From Coptis chinensis (lineage: Eukaryota; Streptophyta; Magnoliopsida; Ranunculales; Ranunculaceae), in NCBI GenBank assembly GCA_015680905.1, contig CM027384.1, forward strand, positions 69,819,001 through 69,883,000: a stretch of DNA of 64,000 nucleotides, read 5' to 3'. This document shows positions 34,303 to 45,358 of the stretch, in pieces. Position numbers and translations under genes: made by a program. A model generated the notes under the pieces. The model saw only the letters and a program-made list of their open reading frames with translations. It ran no database searches and was not told the DNA's origin. Each line of letters opens with the position of its first letter. Position 1 is the first letter of the stretch.

Positions 34303-35844
34303 TGACACGCGCTCCTTTTGTGTGTGAGATGTGGTATGGGTGATGTTCGTTGAAAAAGAAGCATATCAAAACCTAATTATCCCTCAATAAGTAAAGGATG
34401 AGTAGGGTATCGTTCCACTTTTAAGTGTATGTTTATATGAAGGACAGGACTGGAAAGGGGGTTTGAGGGATTAAAAACTATGATTATAGATATTGTATAT
34501 TCTAATGCTAAACTAAACTAAACTAACTAAACTTATACTAAAGCTAAGAATTGGAAATAAGGAGAGAATGTGAGAGAGATAGATTCAAGAGATTCAAATC
34601 CACCAATGCTTTTGATTCAATGACCTTTTTCTTCATGTTGTTCTCCAAGTAGACTACAATCGGGCAATCGAAAAAGCCGATGCCTTTTGGGTGAAACATC
34701 GTTAAACAATTAACTCTACTTAAGGTTGTTCCTATGTTCATGTTACTAGTATCTTCTTTCCTTTTATGTGAGCTTGGGCAGCTATTCAATGAATCACCAT
34801 CTAAGGCAAACACAAAGAATACTTCCCTTACTCTAAAACACTACACAATTAGAAGAAAAGTAGAGAATAATAGTATTCAATTACAATAAATAAAACTCTA
34901 TTCTAGCATTATATTCAATTGCAATAAATAAAACCCTAAACTAGCATGATATTCAATTGTAATAAATAAAAACCTTAATCTATACTTCCATCCCCTGGTG
35001 TGGGCAATGAAACTAATAACTAAAAACATAAAGAACTAACCTGATTGAAGAACATCATGAACCAGAAGAATCATTAAACCTTAAGCACTGGCTTCATCTC
35101 CTCCCTTGAAGGAGAAGATTAGTCTTCCATATAGAAGGAAGAACACGAAGAACGAAAAGAAGAAGAGTTGAAGAACATAAGACTAGAAAGACTAATTTAT
35201 TAAGACTCAGCTAGTTAAAACCGATCTTTTATTATTAATCTCTCTCTGCCTCAAGTTTTGGAGACAAGAATATAAGTGAATTGGCCAATTACATGAGGCA
35301 CTTAGGTCCTTTATTTATAGGGGTTACAATGAGCTCTAGAAGCATGCCAAACCATCATTTGTTTCCTAATACAAATAGACTTCTTCCAGAGTCCAACTTC
35401 ATGTCCAAAACTGAGAAGGAATTGGCTACGATTAATCGATTCATCGATGCCCGGATTCATTATCCATGCGTCTCAGACTCAAGCAATGCGTCTGGACTCA
35501 CGATCTATGCGTCCCAGACGCGAGCATTGAGTCCAGACTCACAATCCATGAGTCTCAGACTCAGAAGTCTATTTTCCATTTTCTGCTCTATCCTTCTATC
35601 CTCTTTTGCGGGCTTTGGTCCAAGCAACGAATCCTTTGGCCTTGGGCTTCCAAATAGGCTTTAAAATAGGTCCAAGTCGCATCTTTAATAGCTCCATTTT
35701 ACCCCTTTTTCTCTAATATTCTACAAAACTCTCTTTTTCACCTGTAGAATCTTAAAACACAACTTATAAACACTATTAGTCCACTAAGATGGCTAAACAA
35801 AAGGCATAATCGAGGGTTAAATAGCACTTTTTGAGCACTTATCA
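34303..35844 (-). repeat. Solo LTR of an Athila-type element (F family) inside element E
   Basis: Flanked by the perfect 5-bp target duplication ATATC (34298-34302 and 35845-35849), with ends TGATAAGTGCTC (minus, 35844) and ...GCGTGTCA (34303). No internal coding sequence remains, so it is a solo LTR produced by LTR-LTR recombination. Length 1542 bp, homologous to the LTRs of element F. TATA-like CCCCTATAAATAAAGG (minus) lies at about 35308-35323, with a palindrome array upstream of it at 35465-35562. Confidence 0.92.
35465..35562. promoter_or_regulatory. Palindrome array upstream of the solo-LTR TATA box
   Basis: Five small palindromes in tandem with core G-N-GTC, 2-3 nt, GAC-N-C: GCGTCTCAGACTC, GCGTCTGGACTC, GCGTCCCAGACGC, GAGTCCAGACTC, GAGTCTCAGACTC. 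Equivalent arrays are at 46505-46580 and 54305-54386. The place, about 140-240 bp upstream of the TATA box, suggests a protein-binding or enhancer array; inference. Confidence 0.7.
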
Positions 35845-35989
35845 ATATCAAATGCGCATCGCCAAGTAGATGAGGATCATGAACAACAAGCTGACTACAG
35901 GAGCTCAGGTTAACGCGGTACCCCACAAAGATCCTCTCATCTTTTTCACTGAGGCTGACTGTTGTAACATCCAGAGCCCCCCATGAGGA

Positions 35990-36380
35990 TGCGCTTGTTT
36001 TGACACTTCCTTTTGGAGATTATGATTTGCATCGCATATTGGTTGATCTAGGCAGCTTAGCAGATGTGCTATACTATGACGCATTCAAGAAGCTGCAGAT
36101 TCTTGATTCTGAAATGGTCACCACCAACTCCAACCTATATAGATTCAGTGGTGACAAAGCTCTGACAGTTGGGGAGATCCAATTACTTGTAGCTACTGGT
36201 CCAGTAACTCTCATAATAAACTTTGTTGTGGTAAAAGCTAACACACCCTATCATATGATCTTTGGGGGACTCGCCGCATGGACTCGAAATGTTCCTAGCA
36301 CCTATCACCAATGTCTGAAGTTCTCGCATAACGGGACAATTGAGACGATCAGAGGGGATCAGGTGGCTTCCAAAGCATGA
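35990..36380 (+). pseudogene. Element E: aspartic protease
   Basis: A 126-codon frame (36000-36380) with LTLPFGDYDLHRILVDLGS, DVLYYDAFKKL, the block GEIQLLVATGPVTLIINFVV, TPYHMIFGG and VPSTYHQCLKFSHNGTIET. This is the Tat-type protease pattern, ending with a GDQVASKA block. Its counterpart in G starts at the right edge of the window. Fossil. Confidence 0.82.
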
Positions 36381-36599
36381 TACACATTGGCGATGAAGCA
36401 ATCCCCACTCCCTTTTGAACCAATGGAGGTGGGGCGACCCGCCAAATAGCAATTATAGTTGGATCCACCTCTCCCTGACCTGGTCCCATGAGAGAGGGAG
36501 GATCCCTCCTCACTGGAGCTATTAGAGAAAGTAGAAATTGTAGGAGGTAGCTCGCCAAAAACCACTTTCATCGGCACCTTGTTGAGTTCTAAAGAGCGC

Positions 36600-37620
36600 T
36601 AGACTCTGATACAGTTCCTCTGAGAGCACAGAGATGTGTTTGGTTGGTCACTAGAAGAAATGCCAGGAATTGACCCCCACGTGGCATGCCACCAGCTCAA
36701 TGTCCACAGTGATGTAGTAGTAGTCAAGCAGAAACCGAGAAGGATAGGTGCTGACAAATCCAAAATGGTAAAAGCTGAAGTTGAAAAACTAAAGGCAGCT
36801 AATTTTGTCAGGGAAATCAATTTCCCCATCTGGATTTGTAATATTGTCCTAGTAAGAAAGAAGAATGGGTCATGGAGAATCTGTATTGACTTCACAGCTC
36901 TGAACTGTGCATGTCTGAAAGACAACTACCTTCTGCCATGAATTGACAAGTTAGTAGATGCAACGGCTGGACATGAACTATTATCTTTCACAGATGGGTC
37001 GTTTGGCTATAACCAGATCCAACTGCATGAGGAGGACCACAAGCATGCCAGTTCCACAATCGAGGATGGCTTGTACTGTTATCAGGTCATGCCATTCGGA
37101 CTGAAAAATGCAGGAGCCACATACCAGCATTTGGTAAACAAAATGTTTGAAAGATTGATAAGAGACTTTGTGGAGGTGTATGTGGACGATCTCCTGATCA
37201 AGAGTCTGAAACGGGGAGATCATCTCTCCCACTTGAAACGTGCATTTGACGTTCTCTGAGAGTATCGCATCAAACTTAACCCTGCAAAATGTGCTTTCGC
37301 TTGATCATCAGGGAAGTTTTTAGGGTGCCTAGTTACTAAGAGAGGGATTGAGGCAAACCCAGATCAGATTTGGGCACTCATAGAAATACCCTCACCTAAA
37401 AACATGAAAGAGGTTCAAAAAGTTACAGGCAGGTTAGCAGCTCTGAATAGGTTCATCTCCAAGAGTTTAGATAAGCGCAAACCTCTCTTTTAGTTAGTGC
37501 GAAAGAACACCACACCTCCTTCATATGGACAGAAGAATGCCAAAAAGCATTCGATCAACTTAAAACATATCTGGGGGCACCGCCAATCCTTTCAAAGTCC
37601 GTTGAGGGAGAAGTCCTGGG
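36600..37620 (+). pseudogene. Element E: reverse transcriptase
   Basis: RT blocks in order: VFGWSLEEMPGIDPHVACHQ, FVREINFPIWICNIVLVRKK, WRICIDFTALN, then SFTDGSFGYNQI and YCYQVMPFGLKNAGATYQHL, the catalytic VEVYVDDLLIKS, and GIEANPDQIWALIE of the thumb. It lies between protease and RNase H as in all Ty3/gypsy elements and matches G 62457-63707 on the other strand. Fossil with a handful of breaks. Confidence 0.85.
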
Positions 37621-38416
37621 TCTTTATCTCTGTTCATCTGAATACGACATCAGTTATGTACTAATACGCGTGGATAAAAAGAAGGTTGAAAAATATGTTT
37701 ATTTCTTAAGCCAGACGCTCCTACCAGTAGAAACAAAGTACCCTAAACTTGAAAGAGTCGCTTTAGCACTTGTTTTTTGCCGCAGTGAAATTACGACCGT
37801 ACTTCCAGTCCCACACTATCAGAGTGATCACGGAGTACTAATTGCGATCAGTTTTGGAATGATCGAATAGGTTGGGAAGGCTAGCTAAATGGTCTGTGCA
37901 ACTGTCAGAATATGATATTATTTATGTCCCCAGAATCTCAGAGAAAGGTCAGGCACTAGCAGAATTCTTAGGAGATTTCCCAATGACCTACACGGGGTAC
38001 GACTCAACCACCCCCAGTTTTGATGATGACATCCTGCCTGAATCTCCAAATACCCATCCAGGCCCATGGAGTCGAGCTCCGGATGGCAGCTATTTGTCGA
38101 TGGATCTTCAAATGATAGAGGCGCAGGAGTTGGAGCTATGTTAGTTACTCCTGATAATATGCATTTGGAGAAATCCATCCGATTAGGTTGGAATGCCTCT
38201 AACAATGAGGCAGAGTATGAGGCGACACTTGCTGGCCTCATAATGGCCCTCGACCTGGGCCTAACACACCTCACAGTTTTTAGTGACTCACAGTTGGTTG
38301 TGTTCCAAGTTGATGGACGGTATGAGGCCAGGGACGAACGAATGGTCAAATACCTGGAACTGGTGAGGGGTCTTCAAGGAAAGTTTGAGAACATTCAAAT
38401 CTATCAGCTACCTTGA
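37620..38416 (+). pseudogene. Element E: RNase H followed by a second, archaeal-like RNase H
   Basis: The gypsy RNase H part shows LYLCSSEYDISYVLIR, KKVEKYVYFLSQTLL, WSVQLSEYDIIYVPRIS. The second domain at 38066-38416 reads WQLFVDGSSNDRGAGVGAML, LGWNASNNEAEYEATLAGL, LTHLTVFSDSQLVVFQ and DERMVKYLELV. Its D-E-D pattern (VDGS, NNEAEYEA, SDSQ) is that of the extra archaeal-like RNase H known from Tat elements. Fossil. Confidence 0.83.
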
Positions 38417-38429
38417 TCCAAAAATCGAC

Positions 38430-39786
38430 ACGCAGATGTTTTGTTATATGTTGCCTCGATGTTGGGCAACAACGAGTCACGTTCCATCCCTATAGAGTTC
38501 TAGGAGAAATCTAGCATTCAGGTCCCAGTTACAACAGTTTGTGTTATTCCAGCCATTACTCTAAGTTGGATGGATCCATATAAGTCCTACCTCAAAGACG
38601 GGACACTCCCTGAGGATAAGAATATGTAGTAAGGTGTCTGCTTGCAAAGATACAAAGATTCACCCTCGTTGGAGACGATCTATATAGGAAGTCCTTCATG
38701 GGACCTTATCTCATATGTCTCTCCCCATACCTCGCTAAACAGGTTATACGAGAAGTTCATGATGGAATTTGTGGCAACCATGCTGAGGGCAGAACACTAG
38801 CTCTCAAGATCCTAAGGCAAGGGTACTTTTGGCCTTATATGTAAAATGATGCACAGGTTTTTGCACGCAAATATGAAAAATGTCAACGATATGCTCTGCT
38901 AATCCATGCTTTAATAACAGAACTGCACCCATTGGCTAGCCCATGGCCATTTGCACAGTGGGGAACTAACATCATAGGACCTTTACCACCTGCTCCTGGC
39001 AATGTCAGATTCTTACTAGTTGCGACGGATTACTTTACCAAGTGGATAGAAGTAGTTCCCCTTGTCTTCATTCGAGAACAGGACGTCAGAAAGTTCATTT
39101 GAAACAACATTATCTGCGGGTTTGGCATACCCAAACTTATCATCTCAGATAATGGGCAAAAGTTCACTGGAGGATTGGTCGTTGAACTATGTGAGGAGTT
39201 TCACATTACCCATCTGTTCTTAACTCCAAGGTATCCACAAGGCAATGGCCAAACTGAAGCCTCTAGCAGGGTCATCTTGGATAATATGAAGTGTAAATTA
39301 GACGATGCGAAAGGTTTATGGGTCGAGGAACTACCTAAGGTCCTATGGGCATATCGAACTACACCCAGACGGTTAACTGGTGAGTCTCCATTTTCACTGA
39401 CCTACAGAACTGAAGCTGTTAACCTCCAGAACTGGTAGCTCCCATTTAGAAGTCAAATGTTATGCACACTCTGGACAATAAGGAGTTGTTATGTAGAGAA
39501 ATGGATCTCCTAGATGAAAAGTGAGATGGTGCCACACTTCGCTTAGCTGTTAACTAGCAGATTCTGAAGAGATCATACGACAAGAGAGTTCGAATTCAAT
39601 CTTTCAAATCTGGAGATCTGGTTTTGCACGAGATCGCAGAGCCCAACAGCAAACTTGGTCCCAACTGGGAAGGACCATACATCATCAACAAGGTTGGTCG
39701 AACTGGTTTTTATTATCTATGCACTGTTGAAGGGGACGTTCTTGTCAAACCATGGAACACGCAGCACCTTCGCAAATACTATCAGT
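38430..39786 (+). pseudogene. Element E: integrase
   Basis: The zinc-binding N-terminus has VIREVHDGICGNHAEGRTLA, KILRQGYFWPYM. The catalytic core has WPFAQWGTNIIGPLPPAPGN, LLVATDYFTKWIEVVP, FGIPKLIISDNGQKF, LTPRYPQGNGQTEASSRVIL and [20 protein letters not shown]. The C-terminal domain has NSKLGPNWEGPYIINKVGRT and ends HLRKYYQ at 39786. Fossil, a few breaks. Confidence 0.87.
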
Positions 39787-40909
39787 AAATTGTTATTCTA
39801 TGCTTTTTTATGCATTGTTTACTCCTTTCCAACTCATCAATAAAGTTCTCCACATTACCATCGAATGTATTCCTTGAGTTAGTTCTTTATTTATGATCCA
39901 TAATGGATTAAGCCTTTAGGAAATTATCTTCTGACTATCTGTTCAAGAATATTGTATGCCAATTTGCTTTAGAACCAGTAATGCTGAGTATGGGAAAGTT
40001 GAACTATATGCCAGATCTTTTCTCATTTCCACGCAGCTGGAACTGTACGACAGTTCTTTCAAACTAAGATTATCCTTGATGGGTTAAGCCTTTAGGGAAT
40101 CGGACCACACTAAATGTTCAGTAAACTGTATGCCAATTTGACTTGGAGCAAGAGATAGTGTTCTTGAGAGCCTGAATTGTATGCTAGTTCCTGGTGCCCT
40201 CGAAACATCAACATAGGAGTTGCTAGGAAGATCTGGGTTGGATCCAAATCCTAGCACGCAAATCATGGGACTGGAAATGTATCGGCATGATATCGCTGAG
40301 GAAGACTCCCCCACTGCGGTTCTGGCGATACCCTTTTTATTTTTTAAATAAATAGAACCTATCGTTATTAAACACAGTGTCATGCTCATGGCACCAAGTT
40401 ACTTTCGCAAAGACATATGACTTTATTGCGATCGAACTCCTAATTACAGTTAACTTGAATGGTTTCCATGATATCCTGATCAGATTCTGGTCATGCCTTA
40501 TTTTAATCTGTTTAGCCTACTAGGGTCACATATTGTTGTTCAAAATGAACTTTGGGGGCATTAGAGGTAGAGTATGCATAGTAACATATGTCATATAACA
40601 TAAAACGCTTATAATGTATACATAATTAAACTAGAAGAGCTGCAGAGCTCAGTAAGTAAATAGTGTGCATGCATAAAATAGAAGAGTTGCAGAGCTCAGT
40701 AAGTAAATTGTATGTGAGCTACACAGCTCAACATTACAAACCTATATAGAATAATTGTTTATGTGAATCATCAACTAAAAGGCTTATGAAGTAGGGGTAT
40801 AATCAAACTTTGGTTCACCATCAGTGCTTGCTGCTGCACCATCATCAAGAACTCTTGTTTCACTCTCAAGAATAGACTGTGTGGTTGGATTAGCTGGAAC
40901 GGTTGAAGG
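39787..40909. other. Element E: 3' spacer with tandem repeats
   Basis: No coding sequence on the plus strand. Two copies of a unit of roughly 175-180 bp lie at about 39891-40240, with landmarks GGRTTAAGCCTTTAGG, TGTATGCCAATTTG and GAACTRTATGCYAG in each. Farther on, a 47-bp unit (AGAAGAGCTGCAGAGCTCAG...) is repeated twice at about 40634-40727. G holds the same 180-bp repeats at 57030-57350. Tandem repeats at this place are a known habit of Tat elements. Confidence 0.7.
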
Positions 40910-43450
40910 CTAAACAGAACACTCACCAGAAGCTGGAACTAGCAGAAAAGGAAGTTGAACTAGAGGCATGTCATCATCAGTGCCTTCTTCAGAAGATGAG
41001 GAGGCATCAGGCATAAGTTCAGTTTGAATAGTAGAGATACTAGTGTCTAGATCAGGAAACAAGACAAAAGGGTTAGTTACCCGCCCTTGATCATCTAGCT
41101 TAGAAACGTACCCAGTTGCCTCAATAGCCTCCTCGAACTTAACATGTTTGGTAGCGTTGAAGGACTCTTCAGAAATATCCAGTACTCTCAGAGCAAAACG
41201 AATGGCATTTTTAGCTAATCTCTTCTTCACCTCTTGTACTATCTTGGAATAAAACTCGGAGGTTTCATCCATAAGGTCATCAGCCTTCTTATCAGAACGA
41301 AGACGTTTCTCTTTTAGAGCTCTCTCATAGCTTGACATGACCTCATTTGCATGGGCAATGGCTTGACCAAGGGTTCTCATCTCGGTGTTCTTACGGTGAA
41401 GTTCCCCTTGGACCTGGTCATGCTTTGCTTGCAGGGTGGTGAAATGGGAGCACGGTTCCAAGAACTTCACCTTCCAAGTAGCAGCATCAGCAGCTCCTTT
41501 CTGGGCTTTTTCCAGAGAGCCCAGAAGGTAAAAGATCATATCTCTCATGTTTTTGAAACCAGTATCAGATTTCCTCTCTCTAGCCAAGAGTTGTTCAACC
41601 TGGATCTGTAGCTCCTCAGCTGCCTCTTTCGCCTAGATCAGCTTGCCAGTAGCCATGTCATAAGTGGTTGTACCGGCTGAGGCTGCGAAGATAGGCTCTT
41701 TCATGGGTAAAAAGTCATTCACTAACTGGGAAAGGATACAGAGTGCGTAAGTGACACAATGAGAGAAACATAACATTGAACAAAGAGGGAAATTTATACC
41801 TTAGCAAGATGAATATCAGATCGATGAAAGGACAGGTCCAAGCTCCCAGCCATGCTGGCCTTAGCCTTATCAACAGGAAGTCGCGCAGCTTCCAGAACTC
41901 CAAACATGATGTCAACATCATTAATAGAATGCTTGTTAGTAAAAGGTAGTTCATCAGTTCGTCTCTAATGCCTCATCTCCACAATCATCTCCCTTTCAGG
42001 GGAATCTGGAGATCTTGACGAGAAGGGGATGTCGTCACTCACCCCCCTCCTATCAATAAATCGAGGAGGAGGGAGAGCAATAGTTATAGCAGTTGTTTCA
42101 GCAATGTCTTTCCCCTTGCAATTGTCAGGGAGGGAAGGGTCAACAGTCAGAGGGACATTGTCACCAGTTTGTTCAGAACTTATGCGAAGATCTGGAACTG
42201 ATAGGGGTACATCTACTTTCTCAAAACCAGAACGAGGAATAGTCACAAGAACCTTAAAAAGTGTTTCTTCACTAATAGAGAGCGGGCAAAACTTCATTTT
42301 CTTACCAGATGGGGCAACATCAGAAACAGAAGCAGCATCAGTTCTCTTCAGTTGATGACGGTTGGACGCACGCACTTCCCTTTTAAAATTACTAGCCACC
42401 AGCAGTTCATGAGGCAGTTCAGGGCCTCTCATGCCAGTGATCACACTATCATCACTGATAGCAGGCTCCTGAACTGGGCCCGATGTCGTAGCATCGCTTG
42501 AGGCGGCCACATAACTTTTCTCCTTACGATTTCCTCTCCTTCTAGTAATCAAGGAGGATTCGTCCTAAACTGGAGGAGGAAGAAGTCCCGCATCCTGATC
42601 CACAGGAGGGGGAAGTACGGTGTGCCTAGAATTCACAGTATTTATCCCAAAAGGAGAAAAGCTAGGGGCAAGTTGCAGCAATTCTTCAGTAGACATGTTG
42701 AAATATTCAAAAAGACAGGTGGGATTAGGAACTATCACCCAAGGCATCCTCTATTCCTTGGGGGTCTTTTTGATGAAGTCCACCGTAGTAGCATCAGTTG
42801 CAGTTAGTTGATTCCAGGGGGAAGAGTCATCTAAGGAATAATAGCAAAGAAATTCAGGCGAAAGACTATTATATCAAATTATAAAGTTTCTGAGTAAGAA
42901 GAATTACTGGTTGGAGCATAGGTGTGTTTTCTGGGGACATGAATTCCCATTGGCTCACCATCACCATCAGAAGGACGAACATCCCACGCATCACCCAACA
43001 CACGAATATGGTGATCAGCCCATCTTTCGTTACTCTGCTTCCCCTAAAAAAAGACGATTGGAGAGTTCTTGTCCTGGTCATGAGATAATAGTATGATTGG
43101 TCTCGAATACTCCAGACCTCATAAAAGTAACCAAACACCTAACGGTTTAGAGCGAACCCATGTCTCTTGGCAAGAAGGGCAAAATACACGACAGTTCTGT
43201 AAAATAGCGGTGTTGCCTGACCAAGAGCAAGATTGAAGTGAATCAGACACTCTCTCAGTAATGGGTGAAGAGGAAGAGTGAGTCCGGCCCTAAGCTAACC
43301 AATGGTGATAAGTGCCACTTCCTTATAGGCCAACTCATCAGATAACCTCCCCCAGTCTAGGCCGATATTCTCAGGGATATGAAATTTCTCTCGGATTAGT
43401 TCTAGGGAGAAAAGATCTCCAAAGTTTACAAGTGACCAGTTGGGATTCAT
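40910..43450 (-). pseudogene. Element E: antisense gene (gypsy-type-transposon domain, coiled-coil tail)
   Basis: The gene lies opposite to gag-pol. The start MNPNWSLVNF at 43450 opens a domain with HIPENIGLDWGRLSD, LTLPLHPLLRECLIHFNLAL, GQATPLFYRTVVYFALLAKR, of the plant 'putative gypsy type transposon' family. The middle (41965-42552) is a charged low-complexity region with a basic GNRKEK and KKMKF. The C-terminal part (40910-41587) is a predicted long coiled coil (LQAKHDQVQGELHRKNTEMR, MSSYERALKEKRLRS), then an acidic SSSSEEGTDDDMPLVQLPF tail ending at 40910. A GT-AG interval at 41726-41799 looks like an intron. No known biochemical function. Broken, a few breaks. Confidence 0.72.
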
Positions 43451-43798
43451 GATCGGAAAAGGGAGAAAGTTTTAAGTTTTGGTTAAACCCTAATGGGAGA
43501 TCAAAAGATTCAGTATGCAAAAAAAAGTAGCAGAAGAGATAATGAGAGTTCTCTCACCAGATCTTTTTATATACAGATAAGATGGACGGTTACGATTATC
43601 CCAAGCATTGCGTCTTTTTGGGATGGAACTGCCATCATTACCTTTTTGGGAAATGGCGTGTCTGTTCGAGCCGTCTTTTCAAAGCCTTAATTAGTTGGAT
43701 ACGTCAGTAGTTCCAGTAATAGTTTTGGAAAAAGATTCTCGCACCAAAACCAGTGTCGCTTCAAGCTCCAGGTGCTAGATGGCACGAGAGGGGGCATC

Positions 43799-44480
43799 TG
43801 TAGGGGGATTTCCCGTCATTGAATAGATGACACATGTATGGAAAATAATCTAAGCATATAGATGTCTAGAATGAGACAAGGACCATCAGATCAGTTCCAT
43901 GAATAAGTGATCTCGTGCTTAGCATGAGTGTTTAGTGGACATGTGCTAGATACGTGGCTGACAGCCTCTAAGTATGACAGTTCTCCAAGTCGTTAGGAAC
44001 TGATATAGATAGTACATGAACATAAGGAAACTGAAGATGACGATCTCTGATGATAAGGAAGGAATCGTAATGACATATCTTAGGAGTTACCTTTTAGATA
44101 TAATCTTCCCATCCACGATGGGACATTATGATCAATAAAGAAACTTACCTCTCATAAGATATGGTCTAGATTCTAACTTCCATAAGAAGAGGAATCCTAA
44201 TAGGAAGTTAGAGTCCAAAGATAGAAGGGAACTCACAAGCGGTGAGGATAGCCCTAACCCTAGGACTCTCGTAGCTCTTCCTATATAAATCATAGGGATT
44301 CGCTCTGAGGAACTACGCAAAATAGGGTTTAATTATCCGAGATAACAAAAGAGATACGTAGGCAGCCGTCAGACGGTTTTAGCCCTGAACTCACCATCAT
44401 CTTATCCATTCTCTTTTCAGCAAAGGCTTCTAGATCACAAGGCACAAAGGAAGATCATGGGATACTCGGAATTTCCCCTA
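43799..44480 (+). repeat. Element E: 3' LTR (about 0.68 kb) with polypurine tract
   Basis: Polypurine GCACGAGAGGGGGCATC (43782-43798) directly precedes TGTAGGGGGATTTCCCG (43799). The LTR ends around CGGAATTTCCCCTA (44480), mirroring its start as short terminal inverted repeats (TAGGGG.ATTTCC / GGAATTTCCCCTA). A TATA box CTATATAAATC lies at 44281-44291. No partner 5' LTR is in the window, so age cannot be judged from LTRs. Confidence 0.75.
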
Positions 44481-45358
44481 TGGGGGGTTGGTTGTTGGCG
44501 GTCTAGTTCATTGCCGGCCTTCATGCTCTATGATACCTAACTCCTAACTTAACTAAGTGATCATGATACCTTGATAGTCTAGTTCACTGACTTCATACTT
44601 TATGACACTTTCATGCTCTCTGGCAATGTGACGTTGCTGCTAACCTTTTTGTTTTGGTCTGCTGGTCTTATTTGCCTTTGACAAATTGTTTATGTCAATG
44701 TCTTTTTTTATGATTACACTAGCGTCAATTGTCATAGGCACCCTGTAACTTTGCATGGGCACGGAGATCAAAGGAGTTTCCATTAACATGGCCAACTTTG
44801 TTACCTACACCAATACATATATACCTTGGTCTATTCGTTCTAGGTTCTTATATATTTCACATTCATTTATCATATTATGGCCACACTTTCTCAAAAATCA
44901 TAAGAAATTTCTTATGTATAATAATATGTCCATGCATGCCTATTACCTGATTACTCTCTATTTCATATCTAGTTATAAGAATGTCACTACATTTTTTCAA
45001 TTGCAGAATTCAAGTGGGTTATAATGTGTTAAAGACGTGGGGGAAATGTTATGAGTTTTCTTGAAGTGCAAATGCTATAAGTTGGTCAAAATGTCTGCAA
45101 GCAGTACATTTTGTATGTAGTTGATCTTTTTGTATGATATGACGGTGTATTTTGGACAAGTTTTTTTGTACTCAGATTTGGACAAGCTTTTTTTGTTGGA
45201 TTTGATAAGTTTTGATGGTTTATTATCTTGTGTTGTTTAGCTATTACAAATTTTGAAGCAGGTCACATTTAAAACAGTACAAAATTATAAAAGTTTTTGT
45301 TGCGCTAAGAGTGTGGCCAATAACAAAAGCAATAACTAGCAGACCGCTTTTAGCCATG
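44481..45358. other. Unexplained sequence between elements E and F, possibly a CACTA 3' fragment
   Basis: No gene recognised. A short frame at 44755-45024 has no family resemblance. From about 45000 the stretch has the feel of the 3' end of a CACTA element: repeated TTTGGACAAG blocks (45154, 45179) and a terminal AGCAGACCGCTTTTAGC run at 45339-45355, like the GCGGTC-type subterminal repeats of some CACTA elements. Neither a CACTA terminus nor coding sequence is seen, so the call is weak. Confidence 0.3.

Larger units (their letters stand above)
32829..44480 (+). mobile_element. Element E: Tat-type Ty3/gypsy retrotransposon with antisense gene
   Basis: Parts: gag 33068-34164, protease 35990-36380, reverse transcriptase 36600-37620, RNase H domains 37620-38416, integrase 38430-39786, 3' spacer with tandem repeats, antisense gene 40910-43450 (minus), polypurine tract and 3' LTR 43799-44480. 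The 5' LTR is not present; C's LTR abuts the gag leader. A solo Athila-type LTR sits inside it (34303-35844). It is broken, with numerous breaks. The antisense gene and second RNase H mark the Tat lineage (compare Retand, Grande, RIRE2). Confidence 0.85.

Noticed and set aside
40084-40389. 101-codon minus frame in the Tat 3' spacer
   Set aside because: It runs through the 180-bp tandem repeats and is not open at the equivalent place in element G.
44755-45024. 89-codon frame in the unassigned stretch
   Set aside because: No recognisable motif and no start context; the AT-rich DNA allows such a length by chance.
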